A stretch of 64,000 nt of DNA from Drosophila pseudoobscura (Eukaryota > Arthropoda > Insecta > Diptera > Drosophilidae). This document shows positions 1 to 9,987 of this stretch, piece after piece. Positions within the stretch are counted from its first letter, which is position 1. Every line of letters begins with the position of its first letter. The DNA is taken from contig NC_046683.1 of NCBI RefSeq assembly GCF_009870125.1, forward strand, positions 48,189,869-48,253,868. Direction: 5' to 3'. A program made the position numbers and the translations under genes. Under the pieces are notes generated by a model that did no database searches, had not been told where the DNA came from, and saw nothing but the letters and a program-made list of their open reading frames with translations.

Positions 1-432
1 AAGGGGAGGTGAAAGGGAGACGAGACTTCAAGATGAGCAGCGGGGCATTGAAGCGAAAGAATCTCTCGATTCGATTCGATTCGATTCAAAATTCATAAAA
101 TGCATGCAAAAATAAATCGAACCCAAAAAGTGGCGCATCATCATTATTTATTCGACTTTACACCACCCCACCGCACCACCACCACCACCACTACCAGAAC
201 TTCCACTCTCCTGTGCCTTTGGCCCCAACAAAAGGCACAATCAATGACGACATCGGTGTTTAAATTTGTCGAAGCAACAGAGAATTTGCATAGTTAGAAG
301 AGAAATAGAGAAAAGAAGCAACAGACTATTGAGAAATTAATATGCAAATTGTTCGCAGAGAGAACGAACTCCTCTTAAGCATTGTTCCCATTCAAGTGAA
401 ATTTCTTGGGCCAAAAAGTTCTTCTTGGCGGC
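1..432. other. Intergenic DNA, no gene seen
   Basis: No supported coding sequence. There is a short run of ATTCG-type pentamers near 66-88 and CAC-rich simple sequence near 172-195. It is the region upstream of the TATA promoter at 433. Confidence 0.6.
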
Positions 433-470
433 TATAAAATAGAAATCTCATGCCAATAGCGATTTCAGTA
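433..470 (+). promoter_or_regulatory. TATA box plus initiator of the first secreted-protein gene
   Basis: TATAAAA lies at 433-439 and TTCAGTA, a good fit to the Drosophila initiator TCAGT, has its A at 467, 34 nt after the first T of the TATA box. This spacing is normal. The first ATG after it is at 489, giving a 22-nt leader. Confidence 0.7.
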
Positions 471-488
471 TTATTCCAAAACACGACC

Positions 489-2521
489 ATGAAGCGCTCT
501 TGGAGTCTCTATTGCGGAGGTACGTTCTCTGACAAGGTGTTGTATGTGATGACAGTGTATGGGGGATTGCAATTGTTTGGACAGAAGACTGTGGAAAATT
601 GTGAAAAGGAGTCCTTAGCTAGAATTTGCTAGAAGTTTTGTGGGGAACAAGGTCGTCTTTTCTTTCGTCTTTCGTTTTACCCAAACGGCAGCTCCTGAGT
701 TCCGCTGAAAGAGGTTCCCGAAATGTCAAAAAATTCCAAGAATACCAAGAAACCGTATCCGTATCCCCTGCTGGGTCTGGGTTTTGGCGAGGACTAGAAC
801 AACGCCACAAAACCCAAACGGATCTGATCTGCCCAAAACGGCGCTAAGTTGACAGCCATAATTGAGGCTTAAGTCTGGCTCTGGCTCTGGTTACGGTTTT
901 GGAACAGCAACCGGCAGCTCCAGCTTGGGCTGGTGTCATAAAGCCATAAATAATCCGCGGAAATACCCAGACCCCGAATGAAAATTATGGAAAACTGCAA
1001 GTTTATGGCAGGCACACGCGCGACCAGACACTCGCTAATGATCCAAACTACCTGAAGGACCTTTAAAAGGAGCTCAGCCTAGAGTCCTGAGCATCAAACG
1101 GAGCTGGATCGTCGGAGAAGCAGCATGATTGACGAACACAAAATGAAGAAACATTCGGAGAATAAGCAGCGTTCGAGCAGCAAACCGCGGAAGTCCCACG
1201 ATCCTTTGAGGAAAAAGAAAAAGGCTCTAAAGAAGCTGCGCAAGATGGCACCCAAAATAAATTTATCCTACCAGCTGTTCCTCTACCGCCAAGAACTGAA
1301 GCGGGCCAGTGCGGACTTCTCCTACTTGCGTCTGTCCAGAGCCAAGATAATGCTGACCAAGGAGCTGATAGCCAAGAAAATCGGCAGCTGCGATCAGATG
1401 AGCAGCGTGGACGATCTGAAGATGCTCAGCCGGGAGGTGCAGTTCAAGAAGCGTCTCACCAGTCAGGTGGAGCGTCTGGAGGAGTTCAAGAACCTGGGCC
1501 TCACCGAGATGATACTCGATGGCAAGAAGACAACCCTATAGCTGTGGCAGGAGCAATGGAAACGGCAAAAGCGTTAGGCTAGAGGCTAGGACTGGGCATT
1601 TACTTTAAGCTAGTTGTAATCTGTTGGGCTGTAATATTTTATCAAATAAAATATCGCAACGAACAATTTAATCCAGCTCTTTGCCACAACCTTTCAGCCA
1701 TACTGCTCTGCTCTACCAGTCTCTGCTCAGCCCAGAATGTCACCTATTCGAACGACACTCAGGAGGCCCTCAAACTGGAGGCGTTACTCCAGTCGTCATC
1801 CACCACTTCAAGCACTTCGAGCACTCCGAAGCCGCGTGGCTGCTCGACTTCTCCTCTGACCAAGGCCAAGGCCAAGCAGGCCCATGAAATCGAGGAGGAT
1901 GATAACAACTTCTCGAACGATCGGCTGCCTGCGTTGACCGACGATGAGTACAGCAGCCTGGGGGAGGATGCCAATCCCTTGCACTTCCTTAAGCAGCAGC
2001 CTCCTCCACAACAGCAGCCCGCTAAGCAGCAGGTATGAAATGGTTTAATCCTGGGTAATCCCGGGGACCCACTGACGATTGGTAGTGATCTTCTTCTCTG
2101 TGATATCTACCTCTCTCGCCACTCCTGTGATCCTTGTTTTATTGAAGTGTATCTTTCATTCCCTTTACAGCAGCCCAAGCCTGAACCTATGGCAATGCCC
2201 CAGGCCGGTGGCTCTTCCATCTACATAACCATCCCCATATACATCAATTCGGCCGGCAAGCTGCCCCTCACTCTGACCATTGGCGACCAGCAGATGTCCC
2301 TCAATCAGCTGCGAAAGTCAGCCTCCGGGTCGGCAGCAGCGAACAAGAAGAACCCCCATACGAAGGCGCCCAATTCCCACTTCAATCGTTTGCTGGAGCA
2401 GATCGAGACAACTCCCAAGAGGCGGACCACCAACCGCCATCGCAGTCAGCTGAAGAGCAATATCTATGCGGCAAAGGAGCGCCCGGATCGGCACGCTTCC
2501 GTCTACTACCCGAGCCTCTGA
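489..2521 (+). CDS. Secreted protein of unknown function, three exons, hosts a nested gene
   Basis: Coding exons by eye: 489-519, 1698-2032 and 2171-2521 (717 nt, 238 residues). The donor after exon 1 is GTACGT, the first acceptor follows CAACCTTTCAG, and the second intron is GTATGA..TTTACAG. Splicing exon 1 (phase 1) to exon 2 makes a continuous signal peptide beginning MKRSWSLYCGAILLCS and ending near CSAQ. That continuity, with the TATA/Inr just upstream, is why this start was chosen. The mature part is Ser/Thr- and Gln/Pro-rich, then has a hydrophobic-basic segment (IYITIPIYINSAGKLPLTL) and a basic C-terminus. I do not recognise a domain. A poly(A) signal AATAAA is at 2575. The 1178-nt first intron contains a separate small gene at 1125-1541. 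It converges on the minus-strand gene ending at 2643. Confidence 0.75.
1125..1541 (+). CDS. Small basic protein, nested in an intron of the secreted-protein gene
   Basis: Intact 138-codon ORF starting MIDEHKMKKHSENK. The first 45 residues are very Lys/Arg-rich (RKKKKALKKLRK), like a nuclear or nucleolar targeting tract. The rest looks helical, with a charged stretch near residues 92-127 (SREVQFKKRLTSQVERLEEF) suggesting a short coiled coil. I do not recognise the family. It lies wholly inside intron 1 (520-1697) of the gene spanning 489-2521, on the same strand, and has its own poly(A) signal AATAAA near 1645. A weak TTTAAAA is at about 1061. Codon choice (many CTG, AAG, GAG) is that of a real Drosophila gene. 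A second in-frame ATG at residue 7 is an alternative start. Confidence 0.75.
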   Translation: MIDEHKMKKHSENKQRSSSKPRKSHDPLRKKKKALKKLRKMAPKINLSYQLFLYRQELKRASADFSYLRLSRAKIMLTKELIAKKIGSCDQMSSVDDLKMLSREVQFKKRLTSQVERLEEFKNLGLTEMILDGKKTTL

Positions 2522-2642
2522 AATACGAGCACCGGTGCTTACGTATACATTATAACATAACTTTAATGGCTAACAATAAATAAATGACAAACAAAGTAGC
2601 TGAGAAACTTGTGTGGAACTAGAGTTGAAGACGGAGCTCTGG

Positions 2643-3491
2643 CTAGACAGCATTGCTGAGAGGAGTCGCGGCATCAGTCACTTGCTGCTCCACCGGCTCC
2701 ACGGGCTTGACAGGCTTGACAGGCTCTGGCTCGGGAGCTGCAGTCTCGGCATCCTTTTTGGGATTCTGCTGCGGGGACTCCGTCTCGGGCTGCTTGTTCT
2801 CATCCGTGTTGGGTACGACTGTGGCCGGAGTCTCATCATCGTCATCGTAGTCATCGCCGATGACCTGCTCGATGGTCTGCTGGATGAAGTGCTCGAACTG
2901 CTGGAAGTACTGCAGAGCGTTGTTGGCCACCTGTGCGGTGGGCAGATCTGTGGTGACCTTCTTCAGGGCATCGCGGATGAGCACGAGCACTGGCTTCCGG
3001 GAGGGAGCCACTGGCACTGCGGCTGTCACAGTGTCGGGGTCTTTCTCCAGCTCTGAGGGGGTCTCTGTGGCGGCTTCAGAGGGCGTCTCCTCAGTGGTGG
3101 CCACATCGCGACGTCTTCTGATCAGGGAGTCGTCGTCATCGTCATCATCATCATCATTCTCTTCGTCGTCATCTTCCTTGGACTCCTCCTCCACCTTGTG
3201 CACATCCTCATCGTCGTCGTGCTCCTCACTGCTGTCCGCACTGGAGTTTTGAACCAGTTCCTCCTCCTCCTCCACCTCCACCTGCCGCGAGGCAGGGTAC
3301 TCGAGGCTCGTGTCGATGTCCGACTCAGCCACTGGGGCAGCACTCGCCACACAGGCCAGGGCCACTAAGGCAGCTGCACCAGAGAGAAGAAGAGAATTAG
3401 TTGGGGCATTCCATATTTCCACACTCCATTGCAGGAGGTAGGTAGGTAGGTTCAATGGCTTACCGAGGGACAGGTAGATGGCTCGAACCAT
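2643..3491 (-). CDS. Secreted, highly acidic protein with a tetrabasic cleavage site
   Basis: Coding exons on the minus strand: 3491-3464 and 3373-2643 (759 nt, 252 residues). The donor is GTAAGC and the acceptor TCTCTGGTGCAG. The 28-nt first exon joins in phase 1 to give the signal peptide MVRAIYLSLAALVALACVAS, cut near SAA/PVAES. Next come a Glu-rich tract, a run of nine or more Asp, then RRRR followed by DVATTEE, a plausible furin-type site. A better-ordered helical segment follows (from RKPVLVLIRDALKK to QTIEQVIGDD), then a Pro/Glu-rich tail with PVKPVKPVEPVE repeats. The acid tract before a tetrabasic site resembles a propeptide, but function is unknown. An unspliced reading from further upstream is possible, but the TATA/Inr and the signal peptide favour this start. 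Confidence 0.75.
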   Translation of the reverse strand: MVRAIYLSLGKPLNLPTYLLQWSVEIWNAPTNSLLLSGAAALVALACVASAAPVAESDIDTSLEYPASRQVEVEEEEELVQNSSADSSEEHDDDEDVHKVEEESKEDDDEENDDDDDDDDDSLIRRRRDVATTEETPSEAATETPSELEKDPDTVTAAVPVAPSRKPVLVLIRDALKKVTTDLPTAQVANNALQYFQQFEHFIQQTIEQVIGDDYDDDDETPATVVPNTDENKQPETESPQQNPKKDAETAAPEPEPVKPVKPVEPVEQQVTDAATPLSNAV

Positions 3492-3554
3492 AATGCTAAT
3501 CCTTTTGTTTCTTTTCCGTGGGCGAACAGTTGACTTTTGCAGTTTTGCGGTCTT

Positions 3555-3591
3555 TCTGAGCGAATCCAGCGCTTTGCTTTCGCTTTTTATA
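3555..3591 (-). promoter_or_regulatory. TATA box plus initiator of the acidic secreted-protein gene
   Basis: On the minus strand TATAAAAAG runs from 3591 down to 3583, and CTCAGAAA has its A at 3557, 34 nt downstream. The leader to the ATG at 3491 is about 66 nt. Confidence 0.65.
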
Positions 3592-3599
3592 GCCCCACC

Positions 3600-3850
3600 A
3601 AAATGAAAGTAAATCAACAAGGCGCGCTCCACCTTCGATCCCAAACCAAACCATCCCATACGATCCGATCCGCTCCGCTCCGCTCTCAGCGAGCTCCGAG
3701 TCTGGCTCTGGGTCTGGCGACTAAACAGAGCGTTGTCCAGTCGCTTTTACTGCAACCGAAGCTCTCTTTCTCTGGTTTCTGTTCGTTTCTTGTTTCTTTA
3801 TTTTGTTTTCTTTCCGTTGGACTTCTTTTGTTTACCCTTCACACACGCAT

Positions 3851-3886
<36 letters not shown>

Positions 3887-5185
3887 TGACGCACCAAAGA
3901 AACCGAAATCATTTATTTAAATTTTGTGTGCGTTTCTTTCTGGTTACTTCTTTCATAAATTTCGGGCATCTGTCCCGCCGACAGCCTCTGCTCAGCCCTA
4001 TTTGCCCTAGAAATTAACGAAGCCCGCGCTTTGTTGCTGATATGCAAAACTGCTTACAAGATCACTTAGTAGGCCCCCTTGGGTGTTCGGTGTTCGGTCA
4101 TCGGGCCCTTAATTATGTAATTAGACATGCTTGTAGTCCGGCCCGGCATCGATCAGATCGCCCCCAACTGGCTGTCTGGGCTGGCTGGCCGGCTGGCCGG
4201 CAATGCATCCATCAAACACAGGTCCCAACTTTCTAATGCTAATGGGAAATTTTGAAAACATTTCCATTAAAAATCAAATATAAATAAATCAACAAGAAAG
4301 CAAATGAAATGAGAGGGTGGACGAAGAAAGCCGCCGATCAGCGAGATCACGAGTTGGATGAGTGAGGGAATGATAGGTGCAATTATGGATGGTCATGGCA
4401 GATCAGAGACCTCTCGGAGAATGCTCTGAGGAGTCTCCGAATGATGTCTAAGTCTATCCTCTAGCTGGAAATCAAGTTTAGGCTTCACTCTAATTAAAAC
4501 TACAATTACCTGCGATGGAAGAGCTCTCTCACATAGGAGTAGATCAGAGATCAACACACTGGCAACAATAAACAATAGCAGAGCTTGATTGGATCTGAGG
4601 GGATTTCCTGCAAGCAAATGCAGCTGCCACTGCCACTGCCGGCAATCTCTAAACTCAAACCCAAAGAACTCTCCCCACAAACAGAAGGTAAAATAAATAA
4701 AACAAGATCACCGAACCTTTCCAGATTGACCCAATTTTGAAGAACCGGCTCAAGAGGCAGACAAGCTGATCTTCTGAGCTGGAGGCTGGACGGCTGGCCG
4801 ACTGGGCGGCTGGACGGCTGGACGGCTGGGCGTTCGAATGGAGGGCAAGTAAGGTGTTAAACACACAACCAGTTCCATGTCCAAGCGAGAGCATTCTAGA
4901 TGATTATCAGGCCAGTCCAGGCCAGTGTGTTTGTGTGCGTGCAAAAGGGTAAGCTGATAAATGACAACCAAAAGAGCTTGCATAAAATTTCACCAACAAC
5001 GAAAAAAATCACTAAATCTTTTCGTACTTTCGTTCGTGTCTCGGGGGGGATATCTCGGAACTGCGCGAAGTGTAAACACAAGCCCGCAGATGAAAAGATT
5101 TACGAAGAAAAACCGGTAGATGGCCAGAAGAATTCCCCCCAAGTGCGGAACGCCTGTACTTAAGCCGCCATTCGCCAGAAGATGC
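3600..5185. other. Intergenic DNA between divergent promoters, no gene seen
   Basis: Upstream of the minus gene (start 3491) and the plus gene (start 5243). It holds an uninterrupted CA tract at about 3859-3886 and a CGGCTGG-type decamer repeat at about 4784-4830. ORFs here are short and built on simple repeats. Confidence 0.6.
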
Positions 5186-5195
5186 GATCAGTTGT
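5156..5195 (+). promoter_or_regulatory. Initiator of the Kazal-protein gene, with weak TATA-like site
   Basis: ATCAGTTG at 5187-5194 matches the Drosophila initiator, with its A at 5190. TACTTAAG near 5157 is in the right place for a weak TATA element. The leader to the ATG at 5243 is 53 nt. Confidence 0.5.
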
Positions 5196-5242
5196 TATAG
5201 CGACGAGCAGCTGAGCAGATCAGATCGTAAGTGCAAAATAAG

Positions 5243-6291
5243 ATGAGACCAATTCAGGCTGTTTTCGTTCTAGGTAAGTCCCCCAGGCTTCTGGCTCTGT
5301 CAAGCAGGACTCAGCATCCAACCCACTCACTGTCCCTCATCTTTTTTCAGTGGCCGCCCTGCTGCTCCTGGAGGTGTCTCCCATCGAGGCGAAGCGCCGC
5401 AAGCACAAGGGCTCTGACCACCACCACCACCATGACAAGTCCGACTCCCAGAAGACCAAGACCAAGACGAAGTGGTCCAGCTCCACGGACCTGGCCAGCA
5501 ACACTCAGGTATCCACCGAGGAGCACGGCTACTACGTGAAGCGCACCTACGCTCCTCAGGCCGATGCCCAGGGCAGCATCCGGATGAGTCCCCCCTTCCT
5601 GGCCATTCCCATTGCCTGGTTCAGCTGCGACCAGGGCCAGAAGGATTGCCAGGCCACCAACTCGGCGGCGATCAACAGCGCTGCCCAGTCCCTTCAGGAG
5701 GGGTACCTCTGCGACGACGACTGTGTGGATCTGTACGAGCCAGTGTGCGGCAGGACTGCCAATGAGGTTGCCGTCTTCTACAATCAGTGCAAGCTCAACG
5801 TGGCCAAGTGCCGCTCCCATGGCCTTTGGTCCGAACTGGCCTATGCCGATTGCCAGCAAACCTATCCCAAGGAAACGGCCTGTGCCGACAAGAAGTTCAG
5901 GAGTTCGCCCTATTTCCGTGACAGTGCCACCGTGGAGAAAATGAACCAGGAGAAGGAGAAGGAGGAAAAGAAAAAGCAGGAGAAGGAGAAGGACAGCAGT
6001 GACAGTAGCGAAGAGAAGGAAGACAATATTTCGCCCATTGCTCTTCCCCTGCCCCAGAAACCAGTTGAAGGCGAGGCATCACCTTCGGTTGCAGCTTCAC
6101 TTCCTGAACCTGTCCCGGTGGCTGTATCAACCCCCGTGAAGACCTCCGAAGAGATTGCCGTGCCACCCATGCCCATGAAGGACACTCAATCCCCAAAACC
6201 CTTGGTGATCGCCATGGCTGAGGCCGCTCCAGTGACAGAACAGAGCCAGCCCAAGGCCGACAACGATAGACTCAAGTATACCGTAGCTTAA
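5243..6291 (+). CDS. Secreted Kazal-type domain protein
   Basis: Exons 5243-5273 and 5351-6291 (972 nt, 323 residues), with donor GTAAGT and acceptor CTTTTTTCAG. The phase-1 join falls inside the signal peptide MRPIQAVFVLVAALLLLEVS. After it come a basic stretch (AKRRKHKG), five His in a row, and a Lys/Thr stretch. A Kazal-like module sits at about residues 131-178, with six Cys spaced CDDDC, then EPVCG, then FYNQC, CKLNVAKC and a final C after the SELAYAD stretch. This fits protease-inhibitor-type Kazal folds, but inhibitory activity is not shown. The C-terminal half is a Glu/Lys-rich, probably coiled or disordered region, then Pro/Ser-rich. The poly(A) signal AATAAA is at 6337. It has the same tiny phase-1 first exon as its neighbours. 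Confidence 0.85.
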
Positions 6292-6990
6292 AAGAAAAAT
6301 CTCACTTAAAAGTTAATATTTATTTTAATTTAAACAAATAAAATAATTTGAGAAAAATACTTAAAGAGACTTCGATTTTAAACATGAAATACAAATCAGA
6401 AAGGAAGGCTAGCCATCTAGTACTTAGATCGATCATTTCTGTGGAAGTTATACTTTTACTAAAATATACATATTATATATGTACTATATAGAATAGAATG
6501 CAAAGTTTTCGCCAGATAGCTTTCGAATAAACAGAGAGACAAACTTACAGACTTCGCAGATACTTTCTTCTGCTGAAAATATTTGTAAACCCTCTAAAAG
6601 AGTATACAATTCGATGTCTCACAAATTGTTTGCACAATGGGCTTGCAAAATTATAACAAAATTCCATATTTAAGGATAGAGATCTTCGAATGGCTTCCAG
6701 CAACGATTTGATGAACCAACTCTAGCGCCAAGCCGTACGTTGGCCGAGGTATTTCCATTCACAGGGCCAGGGAACAAGCATTTATTCGATATATGGCCAG
6801 ATGCAGCTTCGTTGAAGGCAGAGTGCATTTCTAGATAGGTGCATTGACCCTGGAAACAAGTTCTATAAACTGATTGACCGTCAAAGATATCAGTAGCTGA
6901 ATGGCCCTCATCATTAGAAGCCGAGCACTAAACCTAATTGGGAGGGCGTGGGATGGACAATGGTTGCCTCAAGTCGCCGCCAGACGAAGC
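6292..6990. other. 3' UTR of the Kazal gene, then intergenic DNA
   Basis: AATAAA at 6337-6342 ends the upstream gene. The rest is AT-rich and shows no gene. Confidence 0.55.
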
Positions 6991-6991
6991 C

Positions 6992-7032
6992 TATAAAAAC
7001 TGTGAGGGACTCTCCAGCAGAGCACAGAAGTC
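6992..7032 (+). promoter_or_regulatory. TATA promoter of the fourth secreted-protein gene
   Basis: TATAAAA at 6992-6998 (context CCTATAAAAAC). The start point should be near 7022-7033; TCATTC at 7031 is a possible but slightly distant initiator. Confidence 0.6.
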
Positions 7033-7043
7033 ATTCGACTGCA

Positions 7044-8173
7044 ATGGGAGGCAGAAGAGTCCGAATGTGGAGCACAAAACTGCAGCTACTGATCCTGCTA
7101 AGCGGAGGTGAGTCGCGAAGGTCGGACGAAGAACGAAGAGATCCATTAAGATACACCCTTCCACAGCCCTGCTCAGTGCCCGAGCTTCACCAACTGGAGA
7201 CCAAGCGGAAGAAGTCACTGTAACCCATCCACCACCTGAGCAACTCGAATCGGAATCGCGCTCGCAGAAGGAGGATGTCTTGGATGTGGACGAGGACCTA
7301 GATGGCAGGAGTGCCTATGTCAACAATCAGTTTGTGCCCAGTGAGCCCGTGGAGCTGTTGGAGGATGAGCAGAATGCGCCACTCTATGAGATACTTCAGA
7401 AGCAAATGGAGCAAGTCCTGGCCTCCACAGGACCCAACGACCCCGTCTACGAGCATAGGGAGAAGCAGGATAGACGAGATCAGCAGCCTCCTAATCGACC
7501 ACCCCCTCTCTTCACCAGCAGCCATCCGAACGATGCGGAAGTGGATGATGACTATGAAGATGGGGACGATCGGACGGATTTGGGCTACAGCGATCAAGAG
7601 AAGCCAGATGCGGCTTCCGTGCTCGAGGATGATGAGCAGACCGAGACAGGCTATCAATTGCCACAGCCACAGAAGCCATCAACCACCACTCCCAGCACCA
7701 CCCGTAGACCCCACAAACGCCGCAGTACTACAGCGCATCCGCGCACCACTCGAGCAAGGACCTCAGCGCAACCCAGAGCCACCCCAAAGCCAGCGAACCT
7801 AACCACCATTTCCACCACCAGCTCCATTGAGGTGACACCACCTCCGACAACCCCGATCCCAAGGCCCAAGGCCAGTCCCAGTCCCAGTCCCAATCCCCGG
7901 CCACTGCCGAATCCATCCAACAGTCTGCCCAGCGATCCTCAGGTCTATCAGCACAAGCGCCGCATCATTTTCAAAACCATCTCGACGGGCTCACAGTTCA
8001 TCAACTCCCCGATTGGTGATCTTATGATTAAGTTCTCCATCGGCTTCGCCAGGCCAGCTCATGGTGAGGCACCAGTGCCGTCCAGCGAGGCGCTGCGTGC
8101 CCTTTCGAACAATTTACTGCGAAACATAGAACTCCAGAAACTGAAGAGAGCCAATAAAGTCCAGAGAGATTGA
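7044..8173 (+). CDS. Secreted Pro/Thr-rich protein of unknown function
   Basis: Exons 7044-7107 and 7167-8173 (1071 nt, 356 residues), with donor GTGAGT and acceptor CCCTTCCACAG. The join is phase 1 and completes a signal peptide, MWSTKLQLLILLSGALLSARA, if the second ATG (7065) is used, or with seven more residues from 7044. Residues up to about 130 are acidic and include EILQKQMEQVLAS. A long Thr/Pro/Arg-rich linker follows, with repeats such as PSPSPNPRP. The C-terminal 90 residues look ordered: IIFKTISTGSQFINSPIGDL, then FSIGFARP and EALRALSNNLLRNIE. I do not recognise the family; a matrix or cuticle role is only a guess. An AATAAA overlaps the last codons at 8152. Confidence 0.8.
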
Positions 8174-8712
8174 TAAAATTTAGTTTGCAGCAACATTTAT
8201 CAGAGTTTTTACTGTTAGTTAAGTATAGACGGATAGCCGCAGGGGGATGCCACAAGATCAAGAAAGCGGGAACGTTGTCCGCCACGGCAAGGCCGTGGGC
8301 TACTTCTATACCCAGGACTCAGTCAACATAGATGTGAACCTGACAATTATTTAACCGAATTGGTATCGGAGGCGATGAATGTTGCATGCTCTCTGTCTAT
8401 CTCTCTCTCTCTCGTGCTGATCTCTCCCCATATCTCTGAATTTTTCTGGCACTTGTCATGTGAGAAAGAAAGAATCCACGTCTTCTAGTTATGATGCAAT
8501 GTTAATTCTTGCCCTTCGTTTATCGCCTTTTTGATCGAATGACCTTTTGTATGCGAATTGTGAATTATTTTATCTGTTTCCGCTATATCTGTCTCTCTCT
8601 CTCACGTTTATCACAACACCAACCCAACAGGTTTCTCACACTGCACGATTAAAAGAGAGAGAGAGAGAGAGAGAATGAGTTAGCGCATAGATGTGGTACC
8701 GGAGCCACCGGG

Positions 8713-8748
8713 TATAAAACTTATCAAGTGAACAGGAACATCATTGGC
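8713..8748 (+). promoter_or_regulatory. Possible TATA+Inr promoter in the convergent gap
   Basis: TATAAAA at 8713-8719 and TCATTG with its A at 8743, exactly 30 nt downstream. The first ATG is at 8759. No known gene follows, so this may be a small unannotated transcription unit or a chance match. Confidence 0.3.
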
Positions 8749-8758
8749 GTCGCTTCGT

Positions 8759-8851
8759 ATGGGTCGGTGCTCCCGCTGCGGCTATCCTTATCGTTGTTCT
8801 TTCGAGTCCATCGTTTCGATCGGTACAAGTCTTTTTAGAGTTAATCGCTAA
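8759..8851 (+). CDS. Candidate 30-residue Cys-rich micropeptide ORF
   Basis: Reads MGRCSRCGYPYRCSF and 15 more residues to TAA. It has three Cys in the first 13 residues and no signal peptide. Its only support is the well-spaced TATA/TCATT pair just upstream. A GTACAA inside it could also be a weak donor, making this a first exon. Too short to judge by composition. Confidence 0.2.
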   Translation: MGRCSRCGYPYRCSFESIVSIGTSLFRVNR

Positions 8852-8935
8852 GCGGTTAGGAAGCTTTACAAAAATAGATATATGTGTGTGGAGTATATGA
8901 TCCTAATGAATAACATGCAACAGATGCCTCCTCCT

Positions 8936-9987
8936 TCAGCGCACAGGCCAAAACTTGAGAGCGAGGACTGGTATGGTGACGCCCGTGATGATGCTGGAAA
9001 TGAGATTGACACTGTGGTTGTCCAGAATGCGGAGACCACACACATGACGCACACCCTTGCCTGGGGCATCCACAATCTGGCCTTGCTCATTGATGCCCGA
9101 GAACTGCAGCATGCCTCCCAGAAGGGAGTCCAGTAGCGATCCAAAAATTCCGGCAATGCCGCCAAATAGGATTATAGGCCATTGAGGTGGACTTACGAGC
9201 AGCATTTTGGCCTCCACCGTGTACCGGACGGTTACAAAATAGCCGAAGCCCACGAGAAAGCCTCCCAGCAGACTAACCACGACTCCGATCAGAGAGATTC
9301 CTCCATTGGTGCCGCGTGGCACGCGTCGCCAGCTGATGATGGAGATGGGATCGCGCTGGGAGAGCACGCTGCCTAGCTCACTGGACCATGTGTCCCCATT
9401 GCAGCAGGCAAAGGCGCTCATCACGGCAATACCCAGCCAGCTGGAGCGGTACTCTTTGGAAAAATCTATGGCACGCTCGCCGCTGCCGCAGTCGATGAGG
9501 TAAAGCAGGGCCAGTTGGGCGGCCATTCCACCGTTGCACAGGACCTGGACCCAGTTTCTCTGTCCCTCGCCCTCCTTGAAGTCGTGCTCGAACCGTCGTT
9601 TCATGTGTGCACGGAACTTGGTGGACCGCGACGAGCTGAAGAAAAAGACCACCAGGCTGGCGAAGAACGGATGGCTGGCTACCGACAGTATAAAAGCCAC
9701 CAAAATGCCTAGAGCGGCTCCAGACCGGCTAACCGAGCGTCGACGCAGCGCCACCGTCATCAGTGTGAGGGGAGCCAGCGTGGAAAACAGCCACCGCATA
9801 GGCGGTATCACCCGGGGCTCTGCCAATCAATCAATTAGATAACCTTTTGCATCCTTAAGTGCTTATTCAGTTACACACCTTCGTAGGCATTGTTCCAGAT
9901 CTTCGAGAAGGCCACGTTGCCCAGCCACATGAACAAGGAAATGGGTATGGCCAGGCCACAGAACAAGACCGGCATCCAGTTGCGCAT
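8936..9987 (-). CDS. TMEM19: TMEM19 homologue (DUF92 membrane protein)
   Basis: Exons 9987-9879 and 9819-8936 (993 nt, 330 residues; the vertebrate protein is about 336). The donor is GTGTGT and the acceptor ATTGGCAG; the join is phase 1 (NAYE/EPRV). The protein is a multi-pass membrane protein. Exon 1 gives a first hydrophobic segment after MRNWMPV; others include ALGILVAFILSVASHPFFAS and IGVVVSLLGGFLVGFGYF. Family-typical signatures are the Gly-rich NGDTWSSELGSVLS, the TNGGISLIG turn, and the C-terminal FGGIAGIFGSLLDSLLGG block, all in the usual order. Biochemical function of this family is unsettled; relatives in plants and bacteria act in polyprenol/phytol phosphate metabolism. It lies just downstream of Poc1 on the same strand. 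Confidence 0.9.

Larger units (their letters stand above)
8174..8935. repeat. Gene-poor gap between convergent genes, with dispersed-repeat sequence
   Basis: Segment 8590-8690 (CTCTCTCTCTC, CACAACACCAACC, then a GA tract) is clearly related to 41378-41475 inside the TTC36 intron, so it is a dispersed repeat. A 35-codon ORF (8247-8354, starting MPQDQESGNVV and containing GKAVGYFYTQDS) has coding-like composition but no support beyond that. The GA microsatellite is at about 8654-8675. Confidence 0.55.
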
